Assembly (NCBI GenBank): GCA_903892175.1
Contig: CAITHK010000157.1
Coordinates: forward strand, 1 to 36,912
Length of the DNA: 36,912 nt
From: an uncultured Burkholderiales bacterium
GTDB taxonomy: Bacteria; Pseudomonadota; Gammaproteobacteria; Burkholderiales; Burkholderiaceae_C
Direction: 5' to 3'
Positions 16,684 to 24,810 of this stretch are shown in pieces; position 1 is the stretch's first letter, and each line of letters begins with the position of its first letter. The notes beneath the pieces were generated by a model. It saw only the letters and a program-made list of their open reading frames with translations. It was not told where the DNA came from and did no database searches. Both the position numbers and the translations under genes were made by a program.

Positions 16684-17715
16684 ATGATCGAGACCGACGC
16701 CGTCATCGTGGGTGCCGGGCCGGTCGGGCTCTTCCAAGCCTTTCAGCTCGGACTGCAAGACATTCGCTGTCACCTCATCGACGCCCTGCCCCATGTGGGT
16801 GGCCAATGCGCCGAGTTGTACGCTGACAAACCCATCTACGACATTCCCGGTCTGCCGTTTTGCACCGGACGCGAATTGGTCGAGCGTTTGCAACAGCAAA
16901 TTCGTCCGTTTGCCCCCCACTTCCACCTGCACCAAGAAGTCAGCCAAGTGGCGCAAAGGCCCGACGACCGCATCGACGTGCACACTTCGGCGCAGCAACA
17001 CTTTGTGTGCAAAACCTTGTTCATTGCGGCAGGTGTGGGCGCGTTCCAACCGCGCAAGCTCAACCTAGAAGGTGCTGCGGAGCTGGAAGGTCGCCACATC
17101 CATTACCACCTGAGCGAAACCACACGGTTGGCAGACCAGCATGTGTGGGTGCTGGGTGGCGAAGCCCAAGCCGTGGACACGGCCTTGCAACTGAGCCAGG
17201 CCACCGACCACGCCCCCGCAAGCGTCACGCTGATCCACCGCCGCGATGTGTTTCAAGCCGAACCGCAGGCGCTGAGCGCCATGCGCGAAGCCGTGGCCGC
17301 TGGCCGCTTGCAGTTGCAAATTGGGCAGATCACCGCCTTGCAAAGCGCCAACCAACACTTGCAATCGGTGCACGTGGCCACCCCCGAGGGTGAGACCGTG
17401 GCGCGAGCCGCGCAGCAGTTGCTGGTGTGCTGGGGCTTGTCCCCAAAGCTCGGGCCCGTGGCCCACTGGGGCTTGGAGATGGCGCGCAAGCAATTGGTGG
17501 TGAACACCGAAAACTTTGCCACCTCGGTGCCTGGCATTTTTGCGGTGGGTGACATCAACACCTACCCGGGCAAGAAAAAACTCATCCTGTGTGGTTTTCA
17601 CGAAGCCACCTTGGCCGCCTTTGGTGCCGCCGACATCGTGCACCCCAACCGCAAAACCTTGTTGCAATACACCACCACCTCAAGCGAGCTGCACCGCTTG
17701 CTGGGTGTGTCGTAG
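16684..17715 (+). CDS. Ferredoxin-NADP+ reductase, thioredoxin-reductase-like type
   Basis: A 343-residue flavoprotein. The FAD-binding motif VGAGPVGLFQAF is at residues about 8-19, the NADPH-binding segment VWVLGGEAQAVDTALQL near residues 155-171, and the FAD C-terminal motif FAVGDINTYPGKKKLILCGFHEA near residues 281-303 in parts. The absence of a CxxC redox pair and the GKKKLI...GFHEA segment separate it from thioredoxin reductase and place it in the type-2 FNR group. It would exchange electrons between NADPH and the ferredoxin encoded just upstream. Confidence 0.9.
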   Translation: MIETDAVIVGAGPVGLFQAFQLGLQDIRCHLIDALPHVGGQCAELYADKPIYDIPGLPFCTGRELVERLQQQIRPFAPHFHLHQEVSQVAQRPDDRIDVHTSAQQHFVCKTLFIAAGVGAFQPRKLNLEGAAELEGRHIHYHLSETTRLADQHVWVLGGEAQAVDTALQLSQATDHAPASVTLIHRRDVFQAEPQALSAMREAVAAGRLQLQIGQITALQSANQHLQSVHVATPEGETVARAAQQLLVCWGLSPKLGPVAHWGLEMARKQLVVNTENFATSVPGIFAVGDINTYPGKKKLILCGFHEATLAAFGAADIVHPNRKTLLQYTTTSSELHRLLGVS

Positions 17716-17744
17716 AATTCATTTCGCGTTTTAAATCACGCATC

Positions 17745-17828
17745 CGCTGGGGGTGTTGGTGTCTCGACAGACATCGACTGAGAAAGTCCCTTTGAACCTG
17801 ATTGAGGTAATCCTCGCGCAGGGAAGCT
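17745..17828 (+). promoter_or_regulatory. TPP riboswitch (THI element)
   Basis: The aptamer core is clear: GGGGGTG on the 5' side, a P3 hairpin formed by GGTGTCT and AGACATC around a CGAC loop, the invariant CTGAGA (17788-17793), then CCCTTTGAACCTGAT, a P5 hairpin GAGG-TAAT-CCTC, and the closing CGCAGGGAAGC. All conserved TPP-contacting segments are present in order. It precedes the LuxE-like gene at 17912, so thiamine pyrophosphate should repress that six-gene operon. No other THI element was seen in the window. Confidence 0.95.
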
Positions 17829-17846
17829 TGTCAAAAGAACCGGTAC

Positions 17847-17860
17847 AGGGACATCTCCCT
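17847..17860 (+). promoter_or_regulatory. Candidate riboswitch expression platform hairpin
   Basis: AGGGA (17847-17851) and TCCCT (17856-17860) form a 5-bp stem with loop CATC. The same TCCCT could instead pair with AGGGA at 17820-17824, part of the aptamer's closing strand, so the two pairings exclude each other when ligand fixes the aptamer. No T run follows, so control would be translational or Rho-dependent rather than by an intrinsic terminator. The start codon is 52 bases downstream. Confidence 0.4.
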
Positions 17861-17911
17861 CTCCACTGCCGATTCCCAGTCAGCCCCCTGCTTGTTGCAA
17901 GTGAAACACAG

Positions 17912-18997
17912 ATGGCTTCTGACGCGTCCACGATTCCTGCTGACTTGCTGAACTTCTTCGCCTTGCCCGAGGTGAGCGACGACGACTTCAATGCCATGGC
18001 GCTGCGTCTGTTTGCCCATCAGGTGCAGCACAACCTGCCCTTCCAGCGCTTTTGCCAGCTGCGCGGCAAGACGCCACGCACCGTCAAACACTGGCATGAC
18101 ATTCCGGCTGTGCCGATCAACGCCTTCAAAGACCTCACCCTCAGCTGTGTGCCGCCAGACACGTGCGCACGCGTGTTCATGACCAGTGGCACCACGCGCG
18201 GCGATGTCAAAGGCCACCACCACCACCCTGCGCTTGAGGTGTACGACAGCTCCATGCGCCTGAACTTTGCGCAGCAGGTGATGCAAGGCCAAACCCGCAT
18301 CCGCATGGGGGTTCTGTTTCCCGACGAAGTGGCATTGCCCCACTCGTCGCTGGCCCACTACCTGCAACTCGCCCTCACGCACTTTGGCACGGCAGACAGC
18401 GGCTACTTCATGGGCGCGCTAGGCTTGGACATTGCTGGGCTGAGCGCCGCGCTGCAACAGGCACAAGACTCCGGGCAGCCGTTTGCCTTGCTGGGCGCGA
18501 GCTACAGCCTGGTGCATGCCATGGACGCCCTGGCGGCCCTGGGCCAATCCTTCAAGTTGCCCGCAGGCAGTTGGCTGTTTGACACCGGGGGCTTCAAAGG
18601 CCAGTCGCGCGAGATTGACATGGATGCGTTTTACGACCAGCTCTCGGCCACCTTCGGTGTGCCACGCACGCATTGCATCAACATGTACGGCATGACCGAG
18701 CTCAGCACCCAGTTCTACGACCGGGGCAATGCCACGGTGCCATCGGTCAAACGCGGGCCGCACTGGATTCGCTCGCGTGTTATTGACCCGATCAGCGGGC
18801 GCGAGATGCCACGCGGCGAACGCGGCATTTTGGTCCACACCGATTTGGGCAACTACAACGCCGTAACCACCATCTTGACCGAAGACGTGGGCGTGGCCAC
18901 CGATGACGGCTTTGTGCTGCTGGGCCGCGCCCAGGGCGCGCAGGCCAAGGGCTGCTCGCTGGCGGTAGAAGACTTTTTGAAAGCGGCACGCGCATGA
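17912..18997 (+). CDS. LuxE-like acyl-protein synthetase/acyl-adenylating enzyme
   Basis: A 361-residue member of the LuxE family, related to ANL adenylating enzymes. MTSGTTRGDVKGHH near residue 90 is the phosphate-binding loop and NMYGMTELSTQFYD near residues 258-271 is the adenylate-binding motif. GCS 14 residues from the C-terminus matches the region where LuxE carries its acyl-accepting cysteine. In luminous bacteria LuxE activates fatty acids with ATP and hands the acyl group to LuxC. Here it lies directly under a TPP riboswitch with no luxA/luxB, so the acid is more likely a thiamine-related carboxylate; this is inference. I start at ATG 17912; an upstream open frame runs through the riboswitch. 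The stop overlaps the next gene start (ATGA). Confidence 0.85.
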   Translation: MASDASTIPADLLNFFALPEVSDDDFNAMALRLFAHQVQHNLPFQRFCQLRGKTPRTVKHWHDIPAVPINAFKDLTLSCVPPDTCARVFMTSGTTRGDVKGHHHHPALEVYDSSMRLNFAQQVMQGQTRIRMGVLFPDEVALPHSSLAHYLQLALTHFGTADSGYFMGALGLDIAGLSAALQQAQDSGQPFALLGASYSLVHAMDALAALGQSFKLPAGSWLFDTGGFKGQSREIDMDAFYDQLSATFGVPRTHCINMYGMTELSTQFYDRGNATVPSVKRGPHWIRSRVIDPISGREMPRGERGILVHTDLGNYNAVTTILTEDVGVATDDGFVLLGRAQGAQAKGCSLAVEDFLKAARA

Positions 18998-20460
18998 GCA
19001 CGCTGAGCTTCAAAGCGGGCTACCTGCCAGGTCTGTCAGATCATGAGGTGGATTGGCACACCTTGCACTTTGGCACGCCTGAGCACCCCCTCACGGTGCA
19101 GGTGCAGGTGCCGCAGCTCAGCGCTGCACACATGACCGCCTTGGCCTCGCGCGTGCGCCAAGCCAGCCGCACACAGTTGCAACACTGGCCGGTGTCGGAG
19201 ATGGTGGCCGTGATCGACCGTGCCGTGGCGCGTTTGCTCGACAGCCGTGACCCCTACCGCCAACAGCTCGACACCTTGCTGCCGCATGTCACCGGCTTGG
19301 ATGCCGAGATGGTGCGCATCCACCTCAGCGCCTACTTGCAGACCTTTCGGGCCCTGCAACTGCAACGCTTTGTGGTGGAAGACTTTGCCAACCCGCTGCT
19401 GCTGGATGCGTTTCAGCCCCGCGTGGGTGGCGGCTGGAGCAAAGCCTGTGGCCCCGAACTGATCGCCCATGTGTGGGCGGGCAATGTGCCGGGCTTGCCC
19501 ATGTGGAGCCTGATCTCGGGCTTGCTGGTCAAAGCGGGCTCGGTGGGCAAAGTCGCCAGCGCCGAGCCGGTGTTTGCCAGTGTGTTGGCGCGTGTGCTGG
19601 TGGCGGTGGAGCCGCGCTTGGCCGACTGCCTGGCCGTGGTGTGGTGGCCTGGCAGCGACACGGCGCAATCAGCCCCCTTGTTTGCACAGGCCGAGGTGGT
19701 GCTGGCCTATGGTGGCAACACCGCCTTGCAAGCCATGCAACAACACGTGCCTGTGACCGCACGCTTTTTGCCGCATGGCCACAAGCTGAGTTTTGGCATG
19801 GTGTCCACGGCGGCGTTGACGCTGCGCCGCGCCAAGACCACCGCGGCGCTGGCCGCGCAGGACGTGGCGCGTTACGAGCAGCAAGGGTGCTACTCGCCGC
19901 AGATGTTTTATGTACAACGTGGCGCCCAGGTGAGCCCGCACGAGTTTGCCCAAAGCCTGGCCAGCGAGCTGGCCGCCCTGGGCCACAAGTTTGTGCGCCG
20001 TCCCTTGTCGCTAGAAGAAGCCGCAGGCGTGGCCGCTTGGCGCGAGTCACACGAGTTCGCCATGGTCAACGGCCCCAGCACCCAGGTGTTGGGCGACGCC
20101 ACCCAAGCCTGGGCCGTGGTTTACCGCGACGCGCCCACACCCCTGCAACCCGGGCCCTTGAACCGCTGCGTGGTGGTGGCCGCTGTCGACACGCTGGACG
20201 AAGTGGCCGAGCTGGCCCATGCCCAGCGCGACCACTTACAAACCGTGGGACTGGCCGCAGCCCCCGAAGAACTGCTGCGGCTGGGCGCGTCCCTGGCGCA
20301 AGCGGGTGTGACGCGCATCTGCGCCATGGGCGCCATGACCGCCCCCGCTGCGGGTTGGCACCACGACGGGCGCTTCAGCCTGCTGGATCTGGTGCGCATG
20401 GTGGACATCGAAGCCTCCACCGAAGCGGCTGGCGAGCACTTCACCGCGTATGCGCCCTGA
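18994..20460 (+). CDS. LuxC-like acyl-CoA/acyl-protein reductase
   Basis: A 488-residue aldehyde-dehydrogenase-superfamily protein of the LuxC group, which reduces an activated acyl group to the aldehyde with NADPH through an acyl-Cys intermediate. HVWAGNVPGLPMWSLI (about residues 159-174) and AYGGNTALQAM lie in the cofactor-binding half. C299 in QQGCYSPQ is the likely catalytic nucleophile. Four-base overlap with the LuxE-like gene and 11-base overlap with the ABC ATPase gene show tight coupling. The natural substrate is unlikely to be a fatty acyl group given TPP control; it may be the acyl product of the LuxE-like partner. Confidence 0.85.
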   Translation: MSTLSFKAGYLPGLSDHEVDWHTLHFGTPEHPLTVQVQVPQLSAAHMTALASRVRQASRTQLQHWPVSEMVAVIDRAVARLLDSRDPYRQQLDTLLPHVTGLDAEMVRIHLSAYLQTFRALQLQRFVVEDFANPLLLDAFQPRVGGGWSKACGPELIAHVWAGNVPGLPMWSLISGLLVKAGSVGKVASAEPVFASVLARVLVAVEPRLADCLAVVWWPGSDTAQSAPLFAQAEVVLAYGGNTALQAMQQHVPVTARFLPHGHKLSFGMVSTAALTLRRAKTTAALAAQDVARYEQQGCYSPQMFYVQRGAQVSPHEFAQSLASELAALGHKFVRRPLSLEEAAGVAAWRESHEFAMVNGPSTQVLGDATQAWAVVYRDAPTPLQPGPLNRCVVVAAVDTLDEVAELAHAQRDHLQTVGLAAAPEELLRLGASLAQAGVTRICAMGAMTAPAAGWHHDGRFSLLDLVRMVDIEASTEAAGEHFTAYAP

Positions 20461-21217
20461 CACCTTGAGCACCCTACCCGTGCTGCGTTTGCAGCAGCTG
20501 CGCTACGCCTACGCCACGGGGGCTGAAGCGGTGCGCAACGTGAGCTTGGACATCGCACCCGGCACTGTGCACTGCTTGGTCGGGCGCAGCGGCTGCGGCA
20601 AAACCAGCGTGCTCAAACTCGCGGCGGGCTTGCTGAGTCCCCAACACGGCCAGGTGCTGTGCCAAGGTGAACGCGTGAACGGGCCGAGAGCCGACATGGG
20701 CTTTGTGTTTCAACACCCCACGTTGCTGGAGTGGCTCAGTGTGGTCGACAACGTGCTGTTGCCCGTCTCGCTGCACCGCACTGTTCGCAGCAGCGACCGC
20801 GACCAAGCCACACACCTGCTCACGCGCATGGGCTTGGGCGCTCACACGCAGCACAACACGCTGACCTTGTCTGGCGGGCAGCAAAGCCGGGTGGCGCTTG
20901 CCCGTGCGCTGATGGGCGAGCCAAACATGTTGTGCATGGACGAGCCGTTTGCAGCACTCGACGCCATCACCCGCGAAGAGCTGCAACACGACTTGCTCGC
21001 GCTGTGCGCACAACAAGGCACCTCGGTGCTGTTTGTCACCCACGACATGGCCGAAGCGGTGTACCTGGGCGATCACGTGTCGGTGATGCAGCAAGGCCAG
21101 ATCGTCCACACCTTGCCCATTGCGCTGCCCCGGCCACGCAGCAACGCGCTGCGTCACAGCGCCGAGTTCAATGCGGTGTGTGCCCAGTTGCGTCACGCCA
21201 TGGAAGCGGGGCTGTGA
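20450..21217 (+). CDS. ABC transporter ATP-binding protein, ThiZ-like
   Basis: A 255-residue ATPase. Walker A is GRSGCGKTS (residues about 41-49), the Q-loop is in VFQHPTLLEWLS, the signature is LSGGQ, Walker B is MLCMDEPFAALD, and the switch His is in LFVTHD. The FQ-P-LLEWL style is shared with importers of the sulfonate/nitrate/thiamine-pyrimidine group. Its position under the TPP riboswitch supports a thiamine-precursor importer (ThiXYZ-like). The start lies inside the end of the LuxC-like gene; the stop overlaps the permease start. Confidence 0.9.
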   Translation: MRPDTLSTLPVLRLQQLRYAYATGAEAVRNVSLDIAPGTVHCLVGRSGCGKTSVLKLAAGLLSPQHGQVLCQGERVNGPRADMGFVFQHPTLLEWLSVVDNVLLPVSLHRTVRSSDRDQATHLLTRMGLGAHTQHNTLTLSGGQQSRVALARALMGEPNMLCMDEPFAALDAITREELQHDLLALCAQQGTSVLFVTHDMAEAVYLGDHVSVMQQGQIVHTLPIALPRPRSNALRHSAEFNAVCAQLRHAMEAGL

Positions 21218-21981
21218 TGCGCCACACACGTCTTGTGTCCTGGATGCTCGGCCTGCTGTGCTTGGGCGCGTGGGAGCTGGCGGTGCAGCAGCTGGCCACG
21301 TCGGCCTTGGTGCTGCCCGCGCCTTCTGTGATTGCCAGCGCCTTGTGGCGGGGCTTGAACAACGGTTACCTGTGGCCGCATGTGTGGCAAACCCTGACCG
21401 AAGTGGGCTTGGGCCTGCTGCTGGGCGGCAGCCTGGGCTTTGTGGGTGGCGTGGCCCTGGGCCAATCTGCCCGTCTGCGTGGCGTGTTGATGCCCTATGT
21501 GGTGCTGAGCCAGGTGGTGCCCAAACTCGCGCTGGCCCCCCTCTTCATCGTGTGGTTTGGTTTTGGCACCTTGCCCACGGTGGTGATGACGGGGCTGATT
21601 TGTTTTTTCCCCCTGCTCGAGAACACCGCCACGTGCATGCAGCAAGTCGATGCACAACGGCTGGAGCTGTTTCGCATGCTGCGTGCCACGTCATGGCAAA
21701 CGCTGTGGCGTTTGAAAATTCCAGCGGGATTGCCCCACATCATGGCGGGCTTGCGCGTAGCCGTGGTGCTGGCGTGGGTGGGTGCGGTGGTGGGCGAATT
21801 CATTGGCGGCAGCAAAGGCCTGGGGGCTTTGATCATTGCGGCCCAAGGCTCGATGGACACGCCTTTGATGTTTGCTGTGCTGGTGCTCATCACCGCGCTG
21901 GGTATCTTGAGTTACAGCGGCGTGCAAGCGCTTGAGCGCCGATTCTCACCTTCCTCTCCTTTGACTTCTTTGAAAGTTTGA
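21217..21981 (+). CDS. ABC transporter permease, ThiX-like
   Basis: A 254-residue BPD_transp_1 permease with about six hydrophobic segments. LVLPAPSVIASAL after the first segment is typical of the TauC/SsuC/ThiX group, and the EAA-type loop is near RLELFRMLRATSWQTLWRLKIPAGLP. I start at the ATG at 21217 (MRHTRLVSW), which overlaps the ATPase stop (TGATG arrangement); upstream open frame lies within the ATPase gene. The binding protein follows after three bases. Confidence 0.9.
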   Translation: MRHTRLVSWMLGLLCLGAWELAVQQLATSALVLPAPSVIASALWRGLNNGYLWPHVWQTLTEVGLGLLLGGSLGFVGGVALGQSARLRGVLMPYVVLSQVVPKLALAPLFIVWFGFGTLPTVVMTGLICFFPLLENTATCMQQVDAQRLELFRMLRATSWQTLWRLKIPAGLPHIMAGLRVAVVLAWVGAVVGEFIGGSKGLGALIIAAQGSMDTPLMFAVLVLITALGILSYSGVQALERRFSPSSPLTSLKV

Positions 21982-21984
21982 CGC

Positions 21985-23061
21985 ATGACTTTTTCCACAC
22001 TTTGCTCGGGCTTGCCGCTTGCCAATACAAGAGCGTCAGCGCTACTGTCAGCGCGCCTATCCACGCGTCTGTTGGCGGGCTTGCTGGTCAGCCTGTTGAT
22101 CGCGGCCAGCACTTGGCCTTTGAGCAGCCAAGCCCAGTCGCCCGCCAAGGCCGACAAAGTGGTGGTGGCGGGTTGGAGCAAGCCCATCACCGAAATCACC
22201 AACCTGCTGGTGGAAGAGGACAAAGGCTTTTTCAAAGCCCGTGGCATTGAACTCGCCTACGTCCCCGGTGCCGGTGGCGGCGACGCGTTGCGCAACATCT
22301 TGAGCGGCCAGGCCGACATCGCCTTCACCGACCCAGGCTCCTTCTTCGCTGCGCTCGACAAGGGCGAGAAGCTGCGCGCCATCTACGACATTTATCCGCA
22401 GAACGTGTTCAACGTGGTGTCACTCAAGTCCCAAAACATCACCAAACCGGCCGACCTCAAAGGCAAACGCATTGGGGTGTACAGCCTTGCCAGCGGCACC
22501 CGGCAAAACCTGCAAGTGCTGTTGCACCAAGCCGGCTTGAGCGAGTCTGACGTGACCGTGGTGGTGACGGGCTTGTTGAACTTTGCGCCGCTGATGCAAG
22601 GCCAAGTCGACGCCACCGCCGCCACCGACACCGGCTTGTTGGTGGGCAAACAAAAGGGCTTGGGTGACGTCCACGTGATGGAAGTGAAGAACTACGTCAA
22701 CATTTCCAGTGACTTCTTTGTGGTGCGCGAAGACACCTACGTCCAAAAGAAAGATGCGCTCAAGCGCTTTTTGCAGGCCTACCAAGACAGCGCCGAGTGG
22801 ATGATGCGCTCGCCGCAAGAAGCGGCCAAACTGGCGGTGAAGGTGGCGATTGACGGACAAAACGAAGCCATCAACTTGGAGGTCATCAAGCTGCGCAACG
22901 CGTCCAGTGTGTCGACCACCACCGCACAGCGTGGCTTGGGTGCTTTTGATTTGGTCGCGCTGCAAAAAGGCGCGCAAGCCTACAAGGCGTTTGGCGTGAT
23001 TCAGCGCGACATCAAGGTCAGCGACGTGGTCAGCCAAGACCTGTTGCCCGGCAAAAAATGA
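21985..23061 (+). CDS. ABC transporter periplasmic binding protein, NMT1/THI5 (ThiY-like)
   Basis: A 358-residue secreted protein. An unusually long N-terminal region (about 35 residues) leads to a hydrophobic segment LLAGLLVSLLIAA and cleavage near SQAQS. The mature part has KPITEITNLLVEEDKGFFKARGIEL in pieces, then GGDALRNILSGQADIAFTDPGS, the NMT1/THI5 fold. I do not see the Cys-rich CCCFC motif of yeast Thi5, as expected for a binding protein rather than an HMP synthase. Riboswitch control predicts a thiamine precursor ligand. A later start would shorten the leader; none has a better ribosome binding site. Confidence 0.88.
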   Translation: MTFSTLCSGLPLANTRASALLSARLSTRLLAGLLVSLLIAASTWPLSSQAQSPAKADKVVVAGWSKPITEITNLLVEEDKGFFKARGIELAYVPGAGGGDALRNILSGQADIAFTDPGSFFAALDKGEKLRAIYDIYPQNVFNVVSLKSQNITKPADLKGKRIGVYSLASGTRQNLQVLLHQAGLSESDVTVVVTGLLNFAPLMQGQVDATAATDTGLLVGKQKGLGDVHVMEVKNYVNISSDFFVVREDTYVQKKDALKRFLQAYQDSAEWMMRSPQEAAKLAVKVAIDGQNEAINLEVIKLRNASSVSTTTAQRGLGAFDLVALQKGAQAYKAFGVIQRDIKVSDVVSQDLLPGKK

Positions 23062-23840
23062 GCGCGCCCACTGCACGCTTTGACGGCCAAGTGGTTTTGG
23101 TCACCGGGGCCAGCCGGGGCATTGGTGCGGCCATTGCCAAAGCCTTTGCGCGCGAAGGCGCGCTGGTGTTGGTGAACTACCTGCACAACGCAGCCGCCGC
23201 GCAAGAAGTGGTCATGGCCTGCGAGCAAGCGGGCGGCCAAGCCTGGGCACTGCAAGCCGATGTGCGCGCGCCTGAGGCCGTGCAAGCCATGGTGGCCCAA
23301 GCGGTGGCCGAGACCGGACGCATTGATGCGGTGGTGAACAACGCCTTCAGCCCCTACGCGTTTGACCCCGAGCACCGCCAGCGGTTTTGGGAGTTGCCCT
23401 GGAGTGCCTACCAAGGCCAGTTCGACGGGGCGGTGCAAGCGACCTATCACGTGTGCCAAGCGGTATTGCCCCACATGCGTCAACGGGCCAAGGGCAGCAT
23501 CGTCAACTTGGTGAGCGACCTGGTGCAACGCCCCAGCATTGCCTACCACGACTACACCACCGCCAAGTCAGCACTGGTGGGATTTAGCCGTAACTTGGCC
23601 ACTGAGCTGGGGCCTTTGGGCATTCGGGTGAACTGTGTGGCCCCTGGCTTGGTGAGCCCTACGACGTCGAGCCAGTACACCAAAGAAGCGGTGAAAGACG
23701 TGCTGGTGGCACAGACCCCTCTGGGCCGCTTGGCCACGCCTGACGACGTGGCAGGCCCGGTGCTGTTTTTGGCTTCCGACTGGAGCCGCTTCATGACCGG
23801 TCAGGTGCTGGTGGTCGACGGTGGCTTGGTGATGGCATGA
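23058..23840 (+). CDS. SDR family oxidoreductase at the end of the riboswitch operon
   Basis: A 260-residue classical short-chain dehydrogenase similar to FabG-type reductases. The cofactor motif is TGASRGIG (residues about 16-23), followed by NNAFSPYAF, and the catalytic pair lies in YHDYTTAKSAL. The C-terminus has TGQVLVVDGG. The start overlaps the binding-protein stop by four bases (ATGA). As the last cistron of the TPP-controlled operon, it could reduce the aldehyde made by the LuxE/LuxC pair to an alcohol such as the hydroxymethyl group that ThiD phosphorylates; this is inference from order and chemistry. Confidence 0.88.
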   Translation: MSAPTARFDGQVVLVTGASRGIGAAIAKAFAREGALVLVNYLHNAAAAQEVVMACEQAGGQAWALQADVRAPEAVQAMVAQAVAETGRIDAVVNNAFSPYAFDPEHRQRFWELPWSAYQGQFDGAVQATYHVCQAVLPHMRQRAKGSIVNLVSDLVQRPSIAYHDYTTAKSALVGFSRNLATELGPLGIRVNCVAPGLVSPTTSSQYTKEAVKDVLVAQTPLGRLATPDDVAGPVLFLASDWSRFMTGQVLVVDGGLVMA

Positions 23841-23908
23841 GCATGCCCACACGTCGCTTGGGCCACCGCAGCGCGGCTTGGCAACGCAGCGGCCCAGCAG
23901 GCCCTGCC

Positions 23909-24757
23909 TCAGCCGCGCAGGTGCATGGCCACAGGCGCAAAGCCGTGGTTGAGTGGCCCGTGGCCGTGGCCGGTGGTCACGGCTGCGCCGTGCTCGATGG
24001 CGCCCAAGATAAAGCGCCGTGCCAGCGTGACGGCCTGCGCCAAGTCGTGCCCCAAGGCCAGGTGTGCGGCAATGGCCGACGACAAGGTGCAGCCCGTGCC
24101 ATGCACATTGCGACTGGCAATGCGGCGCGACGCCAACCGTTGCGACACGGTGCCGGGTTGTGCCAGCAGGTCCACCACCTCGTCACCGGGCAAATGCCCG
24201 CCTTTGAGCAACACCGCGCGAGCACCTTGGGCCAACAGATCTTGTGCGGCGGCTTCAAGCGCATCTGCGTTGGCAATGTCGTGCCCCAGCAGCAAAGCGG
24301 CCTCGTCCAAATTGGGGGTGATCACGCGGGCACGCGGGAACAGCTCGCGCACCAACACCTGCACGGTCTCGCTGGCGATCAACCGGTCCCCGCTGGTGGC
24401 CACCATCACGGGGTCGAGCACCACGTTGTTGAGTTGGTAATGGTCGATGGCCCATGCCACCACCTCCACGATGGCGGGTGCGTGCAGCATGCCGATCTTG
24501 ACGGCATCCACACCCATGTCTTCCACCACCGACTGGATTTGCGCTTTCAAAAACTCAGCCGGTATGCCATGTATGCCCTGCACGCCCACGGTGTTTTGCG
24601 CAGTCAGCGCGGTGATGGCGCTCATGCCATAGCAGCCCAAGGCGGCAAAGGTTTTGAGGTCAGCCTGAATGCCTGCGCCACCGCCGCTGTCCGAGCCCGC
24701 AATGGTGAGGACGCGTGCGTAGTGCAAGGGAGAAGAGTGGGTGGGGGTGGTGCTCAT
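23909..24757 (-). CDS. thiD: Hydroxymethylpyrimidine/phosphomethylpyrimidine kinase
   Basis: A 282-residue ribokinase-fold kinase that phosphorylates HMP and HMP-P to HMP-PP. AGSDSGGGAGIQADLKTF near residues 20-37 (in parts) is the family N-terminal signature. LDPVMVATSG, VITPN, and the C-terminal HGTGCTLSSAIAA with the catalytic Asp region are present. I start at the ATG ending at 24757 rather than at TTG at 24775. It converges with the riboswitch operon (68-base gap, no clear terminator) and diverges from thiO across 53 bases, which leave room for only short promoters and contain no riboswitch. Confidence 0.94.
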   Translation of the reverse strand: MSTTPTHSSPLHYARVLTIAGSDSGGGAGIQADLKTFAALGCYGMSAITALTAQNTVGVQGIHGIPAEFLKAQIQSVVEDMGVDAVKIGMLHAPAIVEVVAWAIDHYQLNNVVLDPVMVATSGDRLIASETVQVLVRELFPRARVITPNLDEAALLLGHDIANADALEAAAQDLLAQGARAVLLKGGHLPGDEVVDLLAQPGTVSQRLASRRIASRNVHGTGCTLSSAIAAHLALGHDLAQAVTLARRFILGAIEHGAAVTTGHGHGPLNHGFAPVAMHLRG

Positions 24758-24810
24758 GCGTTGAATTATCCGCAACTCGCTTCAGGTATTTTTCAGAAAG
24801 ACAGAGATCA

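Noticed and set aside
17912-20460. Bioluminescence (lux) operon
   Set aside because: LuxC- and LuxE-like genes are present but luxA/luxB/luxD are absent and the operon is under a TPP riboswitch with an importer.
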